A DNA stretch of 64,000 bases, taken from NCBI RefSeq assembly GCF_005116455.1, contig NZ_SWBP01000001.1, positions 744,001 to 808,000 on the forward strand. The letters run 5' to 3'. Shown here one piece after another: positions 35,647 to 44,505 of the stretch. The position numbers and the translations under genes were made by a program. Origin of the DNA: Pedobacter cryophilus. Its GTDB lineage: Bacteria > Bacteroidota > Bacteroidia > Sphingobacteriales > Sphingobacteriaceae. The notes below the pieces were generated by a model. That model was given only the letters and a program-made list of their open reading frames with translations, was not told the DNA's origin and made no database searches. Each line of letters begins with the position of its first letter. The first letter of the stretch is position 1.

Positions 35647-38517
35647 TTAATTCATAAAACTACCATCACCTCGTCTAATTATGTTTCTGTTATTTCCGCC
35701 CACTGCGCCAGTCCATTTTTGAAGGTTCATACTTAAGTTAAGCATTACGTAACGGCTGTTTGGGTTGGTTAAAGTTTCTGTAAAACCTAAACCGTTTTGG
35801 GTTCTGTTGATGAAATTGTTTTGTTTCAATAAATCATAAGCTCTGAGTTGTAAAGTGCCTTTGTTTTTGAAAACACGTACTTGCAACATGGTGTTAATGA
35901 TGAATGGATTGTTGGTTACGTTATTGCCAATACCGCTTACATAATTTTTGCTTAAAGCGTAGCCAAACTGATATTTTTTAGCAAAATAGATGTTTCCGTC
36001 TAAGCTTATAGCCCATATTTTTTGGGTAACATCTTGATTTCTTGCTAAAGAATAATTGGTTTTATTGATGTCAAAAGAAACATAAGGGTTAATTTCTAAC
36101 CAAGGCTTAGGCGTCATTCTTGGTCCAAAGTTTTCTTTAAAACCCCAAGTTGTTGAGGTGTTAATGATGCCATTACTCATAGAAACTCTGTTAGAGTTTA
36201 CCATGTTTCCAGAAAATGAAAGGCTATATTTTCTATCATTCAATTGTTTTGAGATGGAGTAATCTGCATTATGGCTTTTATTTCCGTTTAAGTTAACATA
36301 TTGAGTCTCGTTTTTTAAGCTACCGTAAGCATCATTAACCTGCAAAATATTACTGGTCACCTGGTTTTCTGTAAAGGAAGTGCTTAGTCTTAAATCGTAA
36401 TTTAATTTAAGGTTTGCTATGTAATTGCTGTATTGGCCATTTATGCTATGTGTAAAAGCTACTTTAAGATTTGGATTACCCACAATTGCATTTTGTGGGT
36501 TAGAAACGTCTCTAACCGGTTGAATTTGGTTAAACTCGGGCTCATTAGCTCTACCGTTGTAGTTTAAGGAGATTCTGTGTGTACTAGATAATTTAACTTG
36601 TAAACGAGCAATTGGAATTAATTTAAAGTATTGCTGATCAGTACTGGTTCCTAAACTTGCTTTTGTACCAACTAAAGAGGTAGAAACGGCTGTTAAGCCT
36701 AGTGAATAACTAAATAAACTGTTGTTATTACCATATCTGTAGTTAAAAGAATTACGGTATTGGGTAAAAGCGTATTCAAAAATATTGCTTAAGCTATCAA
36801 TTTGGATTTGGTTTCCAATATTATCTATATTACTGGTTAAACGACTGTTATCATAAGCTCTGTACTCAATATTTGAGTTAAATTCTAAGCGAGATAGTTT
36901 GCCTAAAGGTTCAGAATAAGTTAAGCTACCGCGATAATTGTTTTGTAAATTATTGGTCCCTATAAAACGATGAACCACCGAATCTCTTACAATATTTTGT
37001 TGCCCATCTCTATAAATGATGTTGTTGTCTTGCTCTGCACCGCTATCATTTTGTTGCTGCCCAACGGTGGCTTCTAAAGAAAAAGAACGAGAAGGTTTTT
37101 TGAAAATATGTTGATAAGCAATGGTACCGCCAATGTTTGGACGCGTATTGCTGTTATTATTTATGTTAAGTTGATCTTGATTGATTAAACCTGTTTGAAA
37201 ATTTGATGAGCTACTGTTTCCGCTGCTGTTGGTAAAGCTAAGGTTTGGCGTAAATTGTAAATAGTTAGCGCTATCTATTGCGTATTCTAATTCAAAACTA
37301 ATGGTATGTGCTTTATTTAAAGATGCGTTTAATGCATCTCGGTTAGAAAATGTTTCTCCTCTATCACTTATGTTTAATGAATTACTAATGGTTTGCGTAT
37401 TGTTGTTGGTATATCTGTAAGAGTAATTGGCCAAAAAATCTACTTTGGTGCCAAATTTATCACGATAGGTGAATGCTGGCGCTGTACGGGTATTTGTTCC
37501 TCCGGTTGCGTTTCCGCCTCCGCCACCACCAAATCCTTCGCCACTTCTTCCACCACGGTTAGCGGCACCGCCTAAACGCCCAACGCTGGCGTTTCCGCCG
37601 GCAATTCCGTTTGGTGTTTGTTGAAGGGTAGTGTTTACGGTAATGGTTTGGTTTTTATTAATTCTGGTAAGGTTGGCGCTCCCTTCTAATTGGTCCATGG
37701 TGCCGGCACCGGCATTTAACCTGGCCATCATCCCAACAGATTTATCTGCTCGGGTGGTAATGTTTAATACTTTTGTAGGGTCGCCTTCTTTTACACCTGT
37801 TCTTGCAGCGGTATTTCCATAATCATCTACCACCTGAATTTTTTCTACAATTTCGGCAGGTAAATTTTGTATTGCGGCAGCTACATCACCACCATAAATA
37901 TCTTTACCGTTTAAACGGGCTTTTGCAATAGCGGTTCCATTTACAGATACCGAACCATCATTTCCTACTTCAAAGCCTTCCATTTTTTGCAGCAATTCAT
38001 CAACCGTTGCGCCTTGTCTTACCACATAATCACTGGCTCTAAATTCAACGGTATCAGTTTTGTAAACTATAGATGGCGTACCATTTACAATTACTTCATT
38101 TAAAATATTATTATCGGCTTTAAGGGTAATAGGATCTAGCGTAAGTCTGGCTGTGGCATCATTATATTTTCCGGCTATTACTTTGGTGGTATAACCAATA
38201 GAACTCACTTTTAAGCTAAACACCCAAGCTTTTACGCCTTTAAAAATAAAAACGCCATCTTCATTTGTACTGGTTCTTAAAGTATCAGCAACAGAGGTTA
38301 GGGTAATAGTTGCACCAATTAAAGTTTGATCTGTTGAATCTTTTACAATCCCACTTACTTGCCTTACCGGAATTGGAGGCGGAGTAGTACCACCAGCTGT
38401 TCGGGGTGTGTTTTGAGCAAAAATTTGGCTTGCGCCGAGGATTAATAACAGCATCAAAAGCCATTTTTTTAACAACAAAACAGATAAATAATTTAGCTTT
38501 TGTACTGATTTTTTCAT
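35647..38517 (-). CDS. TonB-dependent receptor-type outer membrane beta-barrel protein
   Basis: A 956-residue outer-membrane protein. After a signal peptide ending near GASQIFAQ comes a carboxypeptidase-regulatory-like domain (VSGIVKDSTDQTLIGATITL, about 53-135), a plug with IVYKTDTVEFRASDYVVRQG and VDELLQKMEGFEV (about 155-260), then a long beta-barrel region. A glycine-rich insert (about 318-345, GEGFGGGGGG) separates plug and barrel. It matches the outer-membrane beta-barrel family of Bacteroidota rather than SusC: there is no SusD partner and no typical SusC plug. The gene just upstream encodes a glycine-rich exported protein 49 bases away, probably in the same operon. Substrate unknown. 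Confidence 0.88.
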   Translation of the reverse strand: MKKSVQKLNYLSVLLLKKWLLMLLLILGASQIFAQNTPRTAGGTTPPPIPVRQVSGIVKDSTDQTLIGATITLTSVADTLRTSTNEDGVFIFKGVKAWVFSLKVSSIGYTTKVIAGKYNDATARLTLDPITLKADNNILNEVIVNGTPSIVYKTDTVEFRASDYVVRQGATVDELLQKMEGFEVGNDGSVSVNGTAIAKARLNGKDIYGGDVAAAIQNLPAEIVEKIQVVDDYGNTAARTGVKEGDPTKVLNITTRADKSVGMMARLNAGAGTMDQLEGSANLTRINKNQTITVNTTLQQTPNGIAGGNASVGRLGGAANRGGRSGEGFGGGGGGNATGGTNTRTAPAFTYRDKFGTKVDFLANYSYRYTNNNTQTISNSLNISDRGETFSNRDALNASLNKAHTISFELEYAIDSANYLQFTPNLSFTNSSGNSSSSNFQTGLINQDQLNINNNSNTRPNIGGTIAYQHIFKKPSRSFSLEATVGQQQNDSGAEQDNNIIYRDGQQNIVRDSVVHRFIGTNNLQNNYRGSLTYSEPLGKLSRLEFNSNIEYRAYDNSRLTSNIDNIGNQIQIDSLSNIFEYAFTQYRNSFNYRYGNNNSLFSYSLGLTAVSTSLVGTKASLGTSTDQQYFKLIPIARLQVKLSSTHRISLNYNGRANEPEFNQIQPVRDVSNPQNAIVGNPNLKVAFTHSINGQYSNYIANLKLNYDLRLSTSFTENQVTSNILQVNDAYGSLKNETQYVNLNGNKSHNADYSISKQLNDRKYSLSFSGNMVNSNRVSMSNGIINTSTTWGFKENFGPRMTPKPWLEINPYVSFDINKTNYSLARNQDVTQKIWAISLDGNIYFAKKYQFGYALSKNYVSGIGNNVTNNPFIINTMLQVRVFKNKGTLQLRAYDLLKQNNFINRTQNGLGFTETLTNPNSRYVMLNLSMNLQKWTGAVGGNNRNIIRRGDGSFMN

Positions 38518-38566
38518 GATTTTGATAATGCTGAAATGGTATTGCTTTTGATGACTTTGAAAAGGA

Positions 38567-39466
38567 CTATTTACTGTTTGTTAAAATGTATTTACCCCAA
38601 AAATCTGTTGGACTTAATAATTCCTGGAAGTTACCGCCACCAAAGCCGCCGCCACCTTCTGTTCTTACAACGGTTACCACGTTACCGCCACCACCACCAG
38701 CTCCTCCGGGTCTTCCACCACCAAAATTTCCGCCGCCAAAATTGCCCATTTGTAATCCGTTAACTTTAATGTTGTAAGAAAATTCTTTAGGCTTATCTGC
38801 AGACATTTCTAATAAACTTAATGGAATAGCAATTTCATAAGAAAATAAACCAGCCTCATTAATAGTAGCTACGGCTTTAATCCCGTATTCATTATAGATA
38901 GAAACTAAACTGTCTGTAATATCTTTAAAACCAAAAATTTTGATCTCTTTTGCCGCTATTAATTGGGTTTTTGCCATTGCAATTTGCATAGAGTCTCTTT
39001 GTGCCGGCGTTCTTTGTTGAAACTGACCTAAACTACCAGGTCCGCCCTGAATTCTTACCGTTCCGCCACCGCCGCCTTGGCCACCCCCCTGTCTTCTCAC
39101 CCTATTAATTACAGGGTAAGTTAACATATAACCCTCTTTATCTTTTTTCTTTCCGGTTGGGTTTACCGTTAAAGTAATACCGCCCAGCATAATTTTATTG
39201 TTATTAGTTAAATCTTTAGATTGTATGGCCAAGTATAAATTCTTACTGTCATTTGCTATGGTGTAAGAAAGATTGGTGCTTTTATTTACCGCTTTTAACG
39301 GTGCTTCCCACTCGGTAATTTTACCATCAACTTTTACGGTTGGGGCCCATAAGCTTTCTTCTTGAATGTCGCTTGCTTTTTGTGCGAAAGCGTTGATGTT
39401 GGCTATAAAAATTAGCGAAAAGGTACTTAACCCTAATTTGATGGTATTTAAGAAGTTTGAGTTCAT
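38567..39466 (-). CDS. exported glycine-rich protein with CBM9-like domain
   Basis: A 299-residue protein with a signal peptide (cleavage near NINAFAQ). Residues about 40-125 resemble a carbohydrate-binding family 9-like or DOMON beta-sandwich: WAPTVKVDGKITEWEAPLKA and YTIANDSKNLYLAIQSKD. Two glycine-rich tracts follow, near 128-145 (GGGQGGGGGT) and 245-285 (GNFGGGNFGGGRPGG). The closing FWGKYILTNSK is plain. In this lineage such domains are found next to outer-membrane receptors. The adjacent receptor also has a glycine-rich insert, suggesting they work together (inference). Confidence 0.7.
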   Translation of the reverse strand: MNSNFLNTIKLGLSTFSLIFIANINAFAQKASDIQEESLWAPTVKVDGKITEWEAPLKAVNKSTNLSYTIANDSKNLYLAIQSKDLTNNNKIMLGGITLTVNPTGKKKDKEGYMLTYPVINRVRRQGGGQGGGGGTVRIQGGPGSLGQFQQRTPAQRDSMQIAMAKTQLIAAKEIKIFGFKDITDSLVSIYNEYGIKAVATINEAGLFSYEIAIPLSLLEMSADKPKEFSYNIKVNGLQMGNFGGGNFGGGRPGGAGGGGGNVVTVVRTEGGGGFGGGNFQELLSPTDFWGKYILTNSK

Positions 39467-39584
39467 TTGATGTTAAATTTAATGATGGTACAATATCTAT
39501 GTTATGAATTTATGAAAAGATTAAATGCTACCTGATGCGTTTAAAAAGCTACCAAGTACATGAATTTGTAGAACAAATTTTAGA

Positions 39585-40718
39585 TTAATGTTTTTGAATT
39601 TTGTTTTTGAGGTTCATCATCTTTTCCTCAAGCGCCAATCCATTTCCTTTATCTAACATATTTGGGATTTCTTTTAAGCTATCGTTAATTTTAGTTAGAG
39701 CGGTTTCGTAATCAGACTTTAAAAAGTTTATTGCTGCTTCTGTTGCATAAATTAGCGCTTTAGAAACAAAAGCATTTGCTTTAAACTGATTCCAGTATTT
39801 TAAAGCCGAATCTAAATCTGCTTTGGCATAAGCGTAAAAAAAAGCGGCGTCTAACCAAACGGTATTTCTCATTCCGGCGGGTATTTCCTCTATTTCCTCC
39901 ACATAATTTAATAAATGATTTTCGGCTTTTTCTAATTGGCCTAAATCAAAGGTGGTTTGGTGGAGTAAACCATGCATATAAACACCATAAGATAAATTCA
40001 ATTTTTTAGCCAGCGTTTTAGCCTCTTCCAGCTCATCAATAGCTATTAATTTTGGAGGGATGCCACCAGTACTTTGGGCAATAATTTTTAAAAGTAGAAC
40101 TTCAAAATGGGCCGCTTCACCACCTTTTAATATTCTTAAAATACGAGCACCGTCAGAAGAAAATCCACCACTGTGAATGGGAATAATGGTGATTAAAAAA
40201 ATTAAAAAAGAAAGAATGGCTAACATTAAAAAGATAAAACCCAAAGTTTGTAGGGCTGCCATGTTTGTGGTGTTTAAGCTGCTCAATAATAAAAATAAGA
40301 AGTAAGCTAAGGCTGATAATAATAAACTGGCAATAGGGCCACCCGCCGCATATATTGCAAATCTTTTATTTAAATTATTGGTGCCAATGGGCAAGCAAAC
40401 CACTAAGCCGCCAGCAGTGTTCACATTTTTGTTCCACTTAAATTTCCACTTATTTTGCTCTTTATTCCATAAAAAAGGACCAACCACAAACATTCTAAAA
40501 TCAAAATTCACCTTTACACCGGCAAAAGCATGCCCTGCTTCATGAAAAGCAATCACTATTAAAAATGCAGGGACAAATAGGAATACCACAAATAATAAAG
40601 CGGTTTTTGGGAGGTTGATTCCGGCTAAGCCAAATTTTCCAACTAAATAACCTACGCCAGCTCCAATCACTATAGCGATGAAGAAGCCTAATATTTTAAG
40701 TGTTTTTTTGTTTTTCAT
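39585..40718 (-). CDS. M50 family metallopeptidase (site-2 protease-like)
   Basis: A 377-residue integral membrane zinc protease. The metal motif HEAGHAFAG (HExxH) lies in helix 2 (about residues 59-67), and the second motif SSDGARILRIL supplies the third ligand Asp. Five or so hydrophobic segments make up residues 1-205. The C-terminal 170 residues are soluble and helical with TPR-like character (FDLGQLEKAENHLLNYVEE, DLDSALKYWNQFKA). No PDZ domain is visible. The protein substrate is unknown; site-2 proteases usually cleave membrane-bound regulators. Confidence 0.88.
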   Translation of the reverse strand: MKNKKTLKILGFFIAIVIGAGVGYLVGKFGLAGINLPKTALLFVVFLFVPAFLIVIAFHEAGHAFAGVKVNFDFRMFVVGPFLWNKEQNKWKFKWNKNVNTAGGLVVCLPIGTNNLNKRFAIYAAGGPIASLLLSALAYFLFLLLSSLNTTNMAALQTLGFIFLMLAILSFLIFLITIIPIHSGGFSSDGARILRILKGGEAAHFEVLLLKIIAQSTGGIPPKLIAIDELEEAKTLAKKLNLSYGVYMHGLLHQTTFDLGQLEKAENHLLNYVEEIEEIPAGMRNTVWLDAAFFYAYAKADLDSALKYWNQFKANAFVSKALIYATEAAINFLKSDYETALTKINDSLKEIPNMLDKGNGLALEEKMMNLKNKIQKH

Positions 40719-40811
40719 TTGATCGCCGTTAAGGCTTTAATTTTCATTTGACGCCAAGGGAGGGCAATTATTACAGTGTCAGCATAAATTACAAGGAAAG
40801 GAAACGCAATT

Positions 40812-42104
40812 TTAAAATACAGAAAAGAGCAATACAGCTAAAGCTGTTGTAAAAATAACACCATAACCTATATACAGGTACTTTCTTAAAGATTTGCTGC
40901 CCGCCCAAATGCCAATACCCATTTTAACCAAGGTATTAGAAATAGTAGCAATAAGTACGGCATTGCTGGCCAAAGAAAAATCTAGCTTAAGCCCGGCTAA
41001 TTTAGAAACCGTAATGGTAACGGCATCAATATCAGAAAAGCCGCCAATTGCACTAGAAATCATTAAGCCTTTTTCGCCCATGTTTTCATTAGCATAACTT
41101 ACCACCAGTAAAATAACGATGTAAATGATACCAAATACCAAAGCGCCTTGTAGGTCTAGTGGTTTGCCTTGGCGAATAGTGGCATCTATTATTTTGTTGC
41201 TTCGAGGTTTAAAATAAAAGAAGAGCGTGATACCTATTCCTGCTAAAAAAACCAAAAATATGGTAAAATATATTTGATTGAAAAATGCTTTATTAAAGAT
41301 GAAAGTCCAAACCAAAACCCGGATGATCATGATAGATGATGCGGCCAATATTGCTATGGCGCAATCATGCGAAAGGGCTTCATTTTCTTTGCTTTTTTTG
41401 GCAAAAACCCAGGTAACGGCAGTACTAGAAATCAATCCGCCGATTATACCGCTGAATAAAATTCCTTTTCTGGCGCCTAAAAATTTCATCAGAATATAAC
41501 CAACAAAACCTAAACCCGATGTTAGGATAATCACCCAACCAATTTCATGGGGATTAATGATGTTGTAAGGACCAAAAGTTTTATTGGGTAAAAAGGGAAA
41601 AACCAAAAGGGCAATCACCACAAAACGAATAAAATCATACAATTCTTCTGCGGTAATTTCTCCAATAATAGATTGAAGCCTAACCTTTGCAGAAAGAATG
41701 ACGACCACCAATACGGTAATCATTAAACTGATTTCTAGTATTCCCAGGAAAGTTAAAGTACCCAAAAGAAAGCAAATGACGACAGAAAACTCGGTAGTTA
41801 CCCCTACATCTCCTTTAGTTGCTGTTATAAAGTAAGAGATACCGGTTAACAAAACAACAGATAATAAAATGGCAATATAAACCCAAGGCGTAAATAATTG
41901 GTAAGCTAAGCCGCCAATAAAGCCTAATAGCACCACAAATATGAAAGTTCTTATTCCGGCAAAGCTTTTAGCTTTTTCTTTAATTGCGGCGTATTCGCGT
42001 TCAAGCCCAATAATAAAACCTATTCCAATGGCCACAAAAGTCCTGATAATGAAGTCAGCTTGAGTGATTTGAAAGGTTTCTGTATTGATGACGAAAGTAT
42101 CCAT
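40812..42104 (-). CDS. MgtC/SapB family membrane protein with DUF4010 domain
   Basis: A 430-residue inner-membrane protein of about 12 helices. The N-terminal part is MgtC-like: RTFVAIGIGFIIGLEREYAA, KAKSFAGIRTFIFVVLLGFIGG and GVTTEFSVVICFLLGTLTFLG. The C-terminal part matches DUF4010, with GARKGILFSGIIGGLISSTAVTW and SSAIGGFSDIDAVTITVSKLA split over about 340-390. The role is probably ion- or magnesium-related transport or regulation, but unproven. It stands alone, with the M50 protease 93 bases downstream. Confidence 0.88.
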   Translation of the reverse strand: MDTFVINTETFQITQADFIIRTFVAIGIGFIIGLEREYAAIKEKAKSFAGIRTFIFVVLLGFIGGLAYQLFTPWVYIAILLSVVLLTGISYFITATKGDVGVTTEFSVVICFLLGTLTFLGILEISLMITVLVVVILSAKVRLQSIIGEITAEELYDFIRFVVIALLVFPFLPNKTFGPYNIINPHEIGWVIILTSGLGFVGYILMKFLGARKGILFSGIIGGLISSTAVTWVFAKKSKENEALSHDCAIAILAASSIMIIRVLVWTFIFNKAFFNQIYFTIFLVFLAGIGITLFFYFKPRSNKIIDATIRQGKPLDLQGALVFGIIYIVILLVVSYANENMGEKGLMISSAIGGFSDIDAVTITVSKLAGLKLDFSLASNAVLIATISNTLVKMGIGIWAGSKSLRKYLYIGYGVIFTTALAVLLFSVF

Positions 42105-42240
42105 TGTGGCCTTAGAGTTTTATCGCTAAAGTTAAGCGATGTTTTTTCTAAGATACGTAAAAATTGAAAGAGGATATTAGGTTGTTTAAAGGGGGTGAAT
42201 AATGTTTTTGGGATGAGGGATTTGTATCTTTTTTTACATA

Positions 42241-42258
42241 GATAAGCCGAGGCTTATC
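42241..42258. repeat. small perfect hairpin in the MgtC/GIY-YIG spacer
   Basis: GATAAGCC and GGCTTATC flank a two-base loop. No T run follows on either strand as a terminator would need, so it looks like a single palindromic repeat (REP-like). Confidence 0.5.
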
Positions 42259-42332
42259 CCTACATCAATTTCAATGATTAATCTCATTTAAAATAATCAA
42301 AAATAAACAAAATACTAAAGGCTTATAATTGA

Positions 42333-43196
42333 TTATGTTTTTTGAGTTTTATCATTGGTTTCAAATTCTTTTAGCGTTTTTCCTGCATTGTTTTTCCATT
42401 CAGTAAGTCCGTTTGCATTACGCCCCATTACCATAACGGCGGCTGTTGATGGGCTACTAAAAATGTAATCATCAGAAAATTCAAAATGATCCCCTCTATC
42501 AACAAGAATACGTTCGTCAATAAGTTTTTGTCTGTAAGTGATGAAGTTAGGAGTCATTGAATTTACAATTGTTGCAGCTGCTTTTGAGTTTTTAAAAACT
42601 ACAAAACCATCAGAAGTCGGTTCGCCTTGTCCTTCAGCGCCTCGGGCTGCTTTTATAAAAAATGTTTCTTGTTTTTGTTTTGGTTTAAACTCTCTTTTTT
42701 CATCAAATACTTTATGACCTAGTGTGTTTACTAGCATTTTAATATATTCGATAAATTCTTCCATTTCTGCTCGGTCTGATTCAGAAATAGAAGATTGAGT
42801 CGGAATGATAGAGTTATCGATCTTATAACGATTAGCAGATTTTGCAATGTCGTGAAGCCGGTTTTCTAAATATTTTATGTGCGCTTTGTTTAAGTTTTCA
42901 TCTTTACTTATAAATATAATTGCTTCATTCCAAAAGTCCTTTTGTGTCAATTGTTGATTTAGCCTCTTTAAAATTGATTCGGCTTCACCTATATAAACTT
43001 GGTCCTTACCTTCTTCGTCTTTTCCAAAAAGTAAATAAACCCCTGTACTTGTCAAGTCATCTCTGTCTGTGCAGTCCTTAATTTTAATTCTAGGAATTTT
43101 ATATGCTTTTCCTGACCAATTAGAAAGTTCGCAACTCATACGTCCGTTTGGGTCTCCGTCAATGAGGAATATTTTTATTGTTTTGCCAAATTTCAT
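42333..43196 (-). CDS. GIY-YIG nuclease family protein with DUF4357
   Basis: A 287-residue protein. Residues about 45-135 hold a GIY-YIG nuclease-like domain: TGVYLLFGKDEEGKDQVYIGEAE carries the GVY and YIG strands, with the DFWNEAIIFISKDENLNKAHIKYLENRL segment (Glu of the active site) after. Residues about 190-285 match DUF4357: DGFVVFKNSKAAATIV, LVDRGDHFEFSDDYIFSSPS and AAVMVMGRNANGLTEWKN. Its biological target is unknown; such proteins occur in accessory regions and near restriction genes, but none is seen here. Transcribed alone; a dispersed element lies at its 5' side. Confidence 0.88.
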   Translation of the reverse strand: MKFGKTIKIFLIDGDPNGRMSCELSNWSGKAYKIPRIKIKDCTDRDDLTSTGVYLLFGKDEEGKDQVYIGEAESILKRLNQQLTQKDFWNEAIIFISKDENLNKAHIKYLENRLHDIAKSANRYKIDNSIIPTQSSISESDRAEMEEFIEYIKMLVNTLGHKVFDEKREFKPKQKQETFFIKAARGAEGQGEPTSDGFVVFKNSKAAATIVNSMTPNFITYRQKLIDERILVDRGDHFEFSDDYIFSSPSTAAVMVMGRNANGLTEWKNNAGKTLKEFETNDKTQKT

Positions 43197-43290
43197 TTTA
43201 GAATTTTCCTGTTTTTATTCGGTTTTGTAGCAATGATTTCACGTTTTTGGTAGATGAAATTTTCTTTCACAATGTAGGGTTTTTTCGGAA

Positions 43291-43453
43291 AATAGTAGTA
43301 AAGGCCTAAGTAAAATAAGCGGGATTGCAACGGCATCCTTTTTTGCCTTTCCACTTTGCAAATTGTGACGAAAATGTAGGGGGCAAAAAAGATACAGTAA
43401 AAAGCCCGACGGGTTTAATTTTAAATGATGGAATTTGCCTTTCTAAAAACACC
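43291..43453 (+). repeat. dispersed intergenic element, copy C
   Basis: The clearest member: AGTAAAGGCCTAAGTAAAAT, AAGCGGGATTGCAACGGCAT, CCTTTTTTGCC, a 40-base loop region, GGGGGCAAAAAAGATACAG, AAAAGCCCGACGGG, and the end TTTGCCTTTCTAAAAACACC. The TTTTTTGCC and GGCAAAAAA blocks are inverted repeats, and the outer AAAGGC and GCCTTT also pair. Confidence 0.85.
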
Positions 43454-43476
43454 ATAAAATTGTATTTCATAAAGGG

Positions 43477-43507
43477 TTTGAAGGATAGCGATTAATAACT
43501 ATTTTTG
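43477..43507 (+). promoter_or_regulatory. efp promoter, exact Bacteroidota consensus
   Basis: TTTG at 43477-43480, a 19-base spacer, then TATTTTTG at 43500-43507 match the primary-sigma consensus TTTG-N19-TAnnTTTG. Transcription would begin near 43512, about 16 bases before the efp ATG. Confidence 0.85.
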
Positions 43508-43528
43508 CAGACCAAAAAAACACACATT

Positions 43529-44089
43529 ATGGCTAAAGCTGGAGATTTAAAAACTGGAAATATTATACGTTTTAACGGGGAGTTAGTAACGATTGATGAG
43601 TTAATACACCGTACACCAGGCAAAGGCGGTGCTTTTTATACTGGTAAAATGCGCAACATTAGATCGGGAAGAATTATTGAGTTGCGTATGAGAACAGATG
43701 AAGAGGTGGAAATTTGCAGAGTAGAAACCAATGATTACCAATATTTATACCCAGAAGGTGATTATTTTGTGGTGATGGATAATAATTCTTACGAGCAATT
43801 TAGCGTAGAAAAAGCGTTGTTTGGTGATGCTGCAAGGTTTTTAAAAGAAGGAATGAATGTGATTGTTTCTTTTGAAAGTGATGAACCTATTTTGGCAAAA
43901 GCGCCTAATAACGTAGAGCTAGAAATTGTTTATACAGAACCTGCCGTTAAAGGCGATACTTCTACCAACGCATTAAAAAATGCCACTGTAGAAACCGGAA
44001 TTGAAATTAAAGTACCTTTGTTTGTCAACCAAGGCGATAGAGTAAGAGTAGATACGGCAACTGGCGCTTATATTGAAAGAGTGAAATAA
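43529..44089 (+). CDS. efp: translation elongation factor P
   Basis: A 186-residue factor that relieves ribosome stalling at polyproline. The ATG at 43529 (MAKAGDLKTGNIIRFNGELV) was chosen over an upstream TTG because the promoter ends at 43507. The KOW-like domain tip reads HRTPGKGGAFYTGK, placing Lys32 at the position modified in many EF-Ps; no modification gene is in the window. The OB domains include FVVMDNNSYEQFSVEKALFG and the C-terminal GDRVRVDTATGAYIERVK signature. Confidence 0.97.
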   Translation: MAKAGDLKTGNIIRFNGELVTIDELIHRTPGKGGAFYTGKMRNIRSGRIIELRMRTDEEVEICRVETNDYQYLYPEGDYFVVMDNNSYEQFSVEKALFGDAARFLKEGMNVIVSFESDEPILAKAPNNVELEIVYTEPAVKGDTSTNALKNATVETGIEIKVPLFVNQGDRVRVDTATGAYIERVK

Positions 44090-44110
44090 GAGTTTTTAAG
44101 ATAAACAAGA

Positions 44111-44145
44111 AAAGGGCTTCATTTTTATAAATGAAGCCCTTTTTT
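44111..44145 (+). terminator. intrinsic terminator of efp
   Basis: A perfect 14-base stem (44111-44124 with 44129-44142), four-base loop and T run to 44145, 21 bases after the efp stop. Confidence 0.95.
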
Positions 44146-44183
44146 ATTGCTTTTGAATTGGAATGTCGAGTAAATTTTATTGA

Positions 44184-44453
44184 CTATTTTACGTCTTCGT
44201 AATCTACAAAATCGCCGGCTTGGTCTAATTTTGGCTTTTTCTTGGGTGGTGGAGGCACAAAATCTACCGAAATAGTGCCTTGCGGCTTCTCTGTAGCAGT
44301 ATGGCCATTTTGATAAGCTTGTTGCTGCTCATTCATTTTATCCTGCATTTTGCTTACCGCTTTCTTAAACAGAAATGGTAAAAAAATACGGGCGAGTATT
44401 CTCAAAATATATATCACTGCTATAGCGATGATTAAAAATCTTAGTAATCCCAT
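44184..44453 (-). CDS. DUF4834 family small membrane protein
   Basis: An 89-residue protein: one N-terminal membrane helix (LLRFLIIAIAVIYILRILARIFLPFLF), a short charged helix with glutamines, and a proline-rich tail FVPPPPKKKPKLD ending DFVDYEDVK. This matches DUF4834 of Bacteroidota, function unknown. The ATG at 44453 (MGLLRF) was preferred to a TTG three codons upstream. TATATTTG on the minus strand (44460-44467) is a promoter-like element only six bases before the ATG, hinting at a leaderless or nearly leaderless mRNA. Confidence 0.8.
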   Translation of the reverse strand: MGLLRFLIIAIAVIYILRILARIFLPFLFKKAVSKMQDKMNEQQQAYQNGHTATEKPQGTISVDFVPPPPKKKPKLDQAGDFVDYEDVK

Positions 44454-44505
44454 GGGATGCAAATATAATTCTTTAGCTCAATTTGATTATAATTTTTGAG
44501 TAATG

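Larger units (their letters stand above)
43197..43528. other. 332-bp region between GIY-YIG and efp
   Basis: No gene. It contains dispersed element copy C and, at its right end, the complete efp promoter. Confidence 0.7.

Noticed and set aside
38536-38777. Plus-strand proline-rich frames
   Set aside because: Antisense of glycine-rich coding sequence; no start context or conservation signal.
42241-42258. Terminator of the GIY-YIG gene
   Set aside because: The hairpin is not followed by T on the minus strand.
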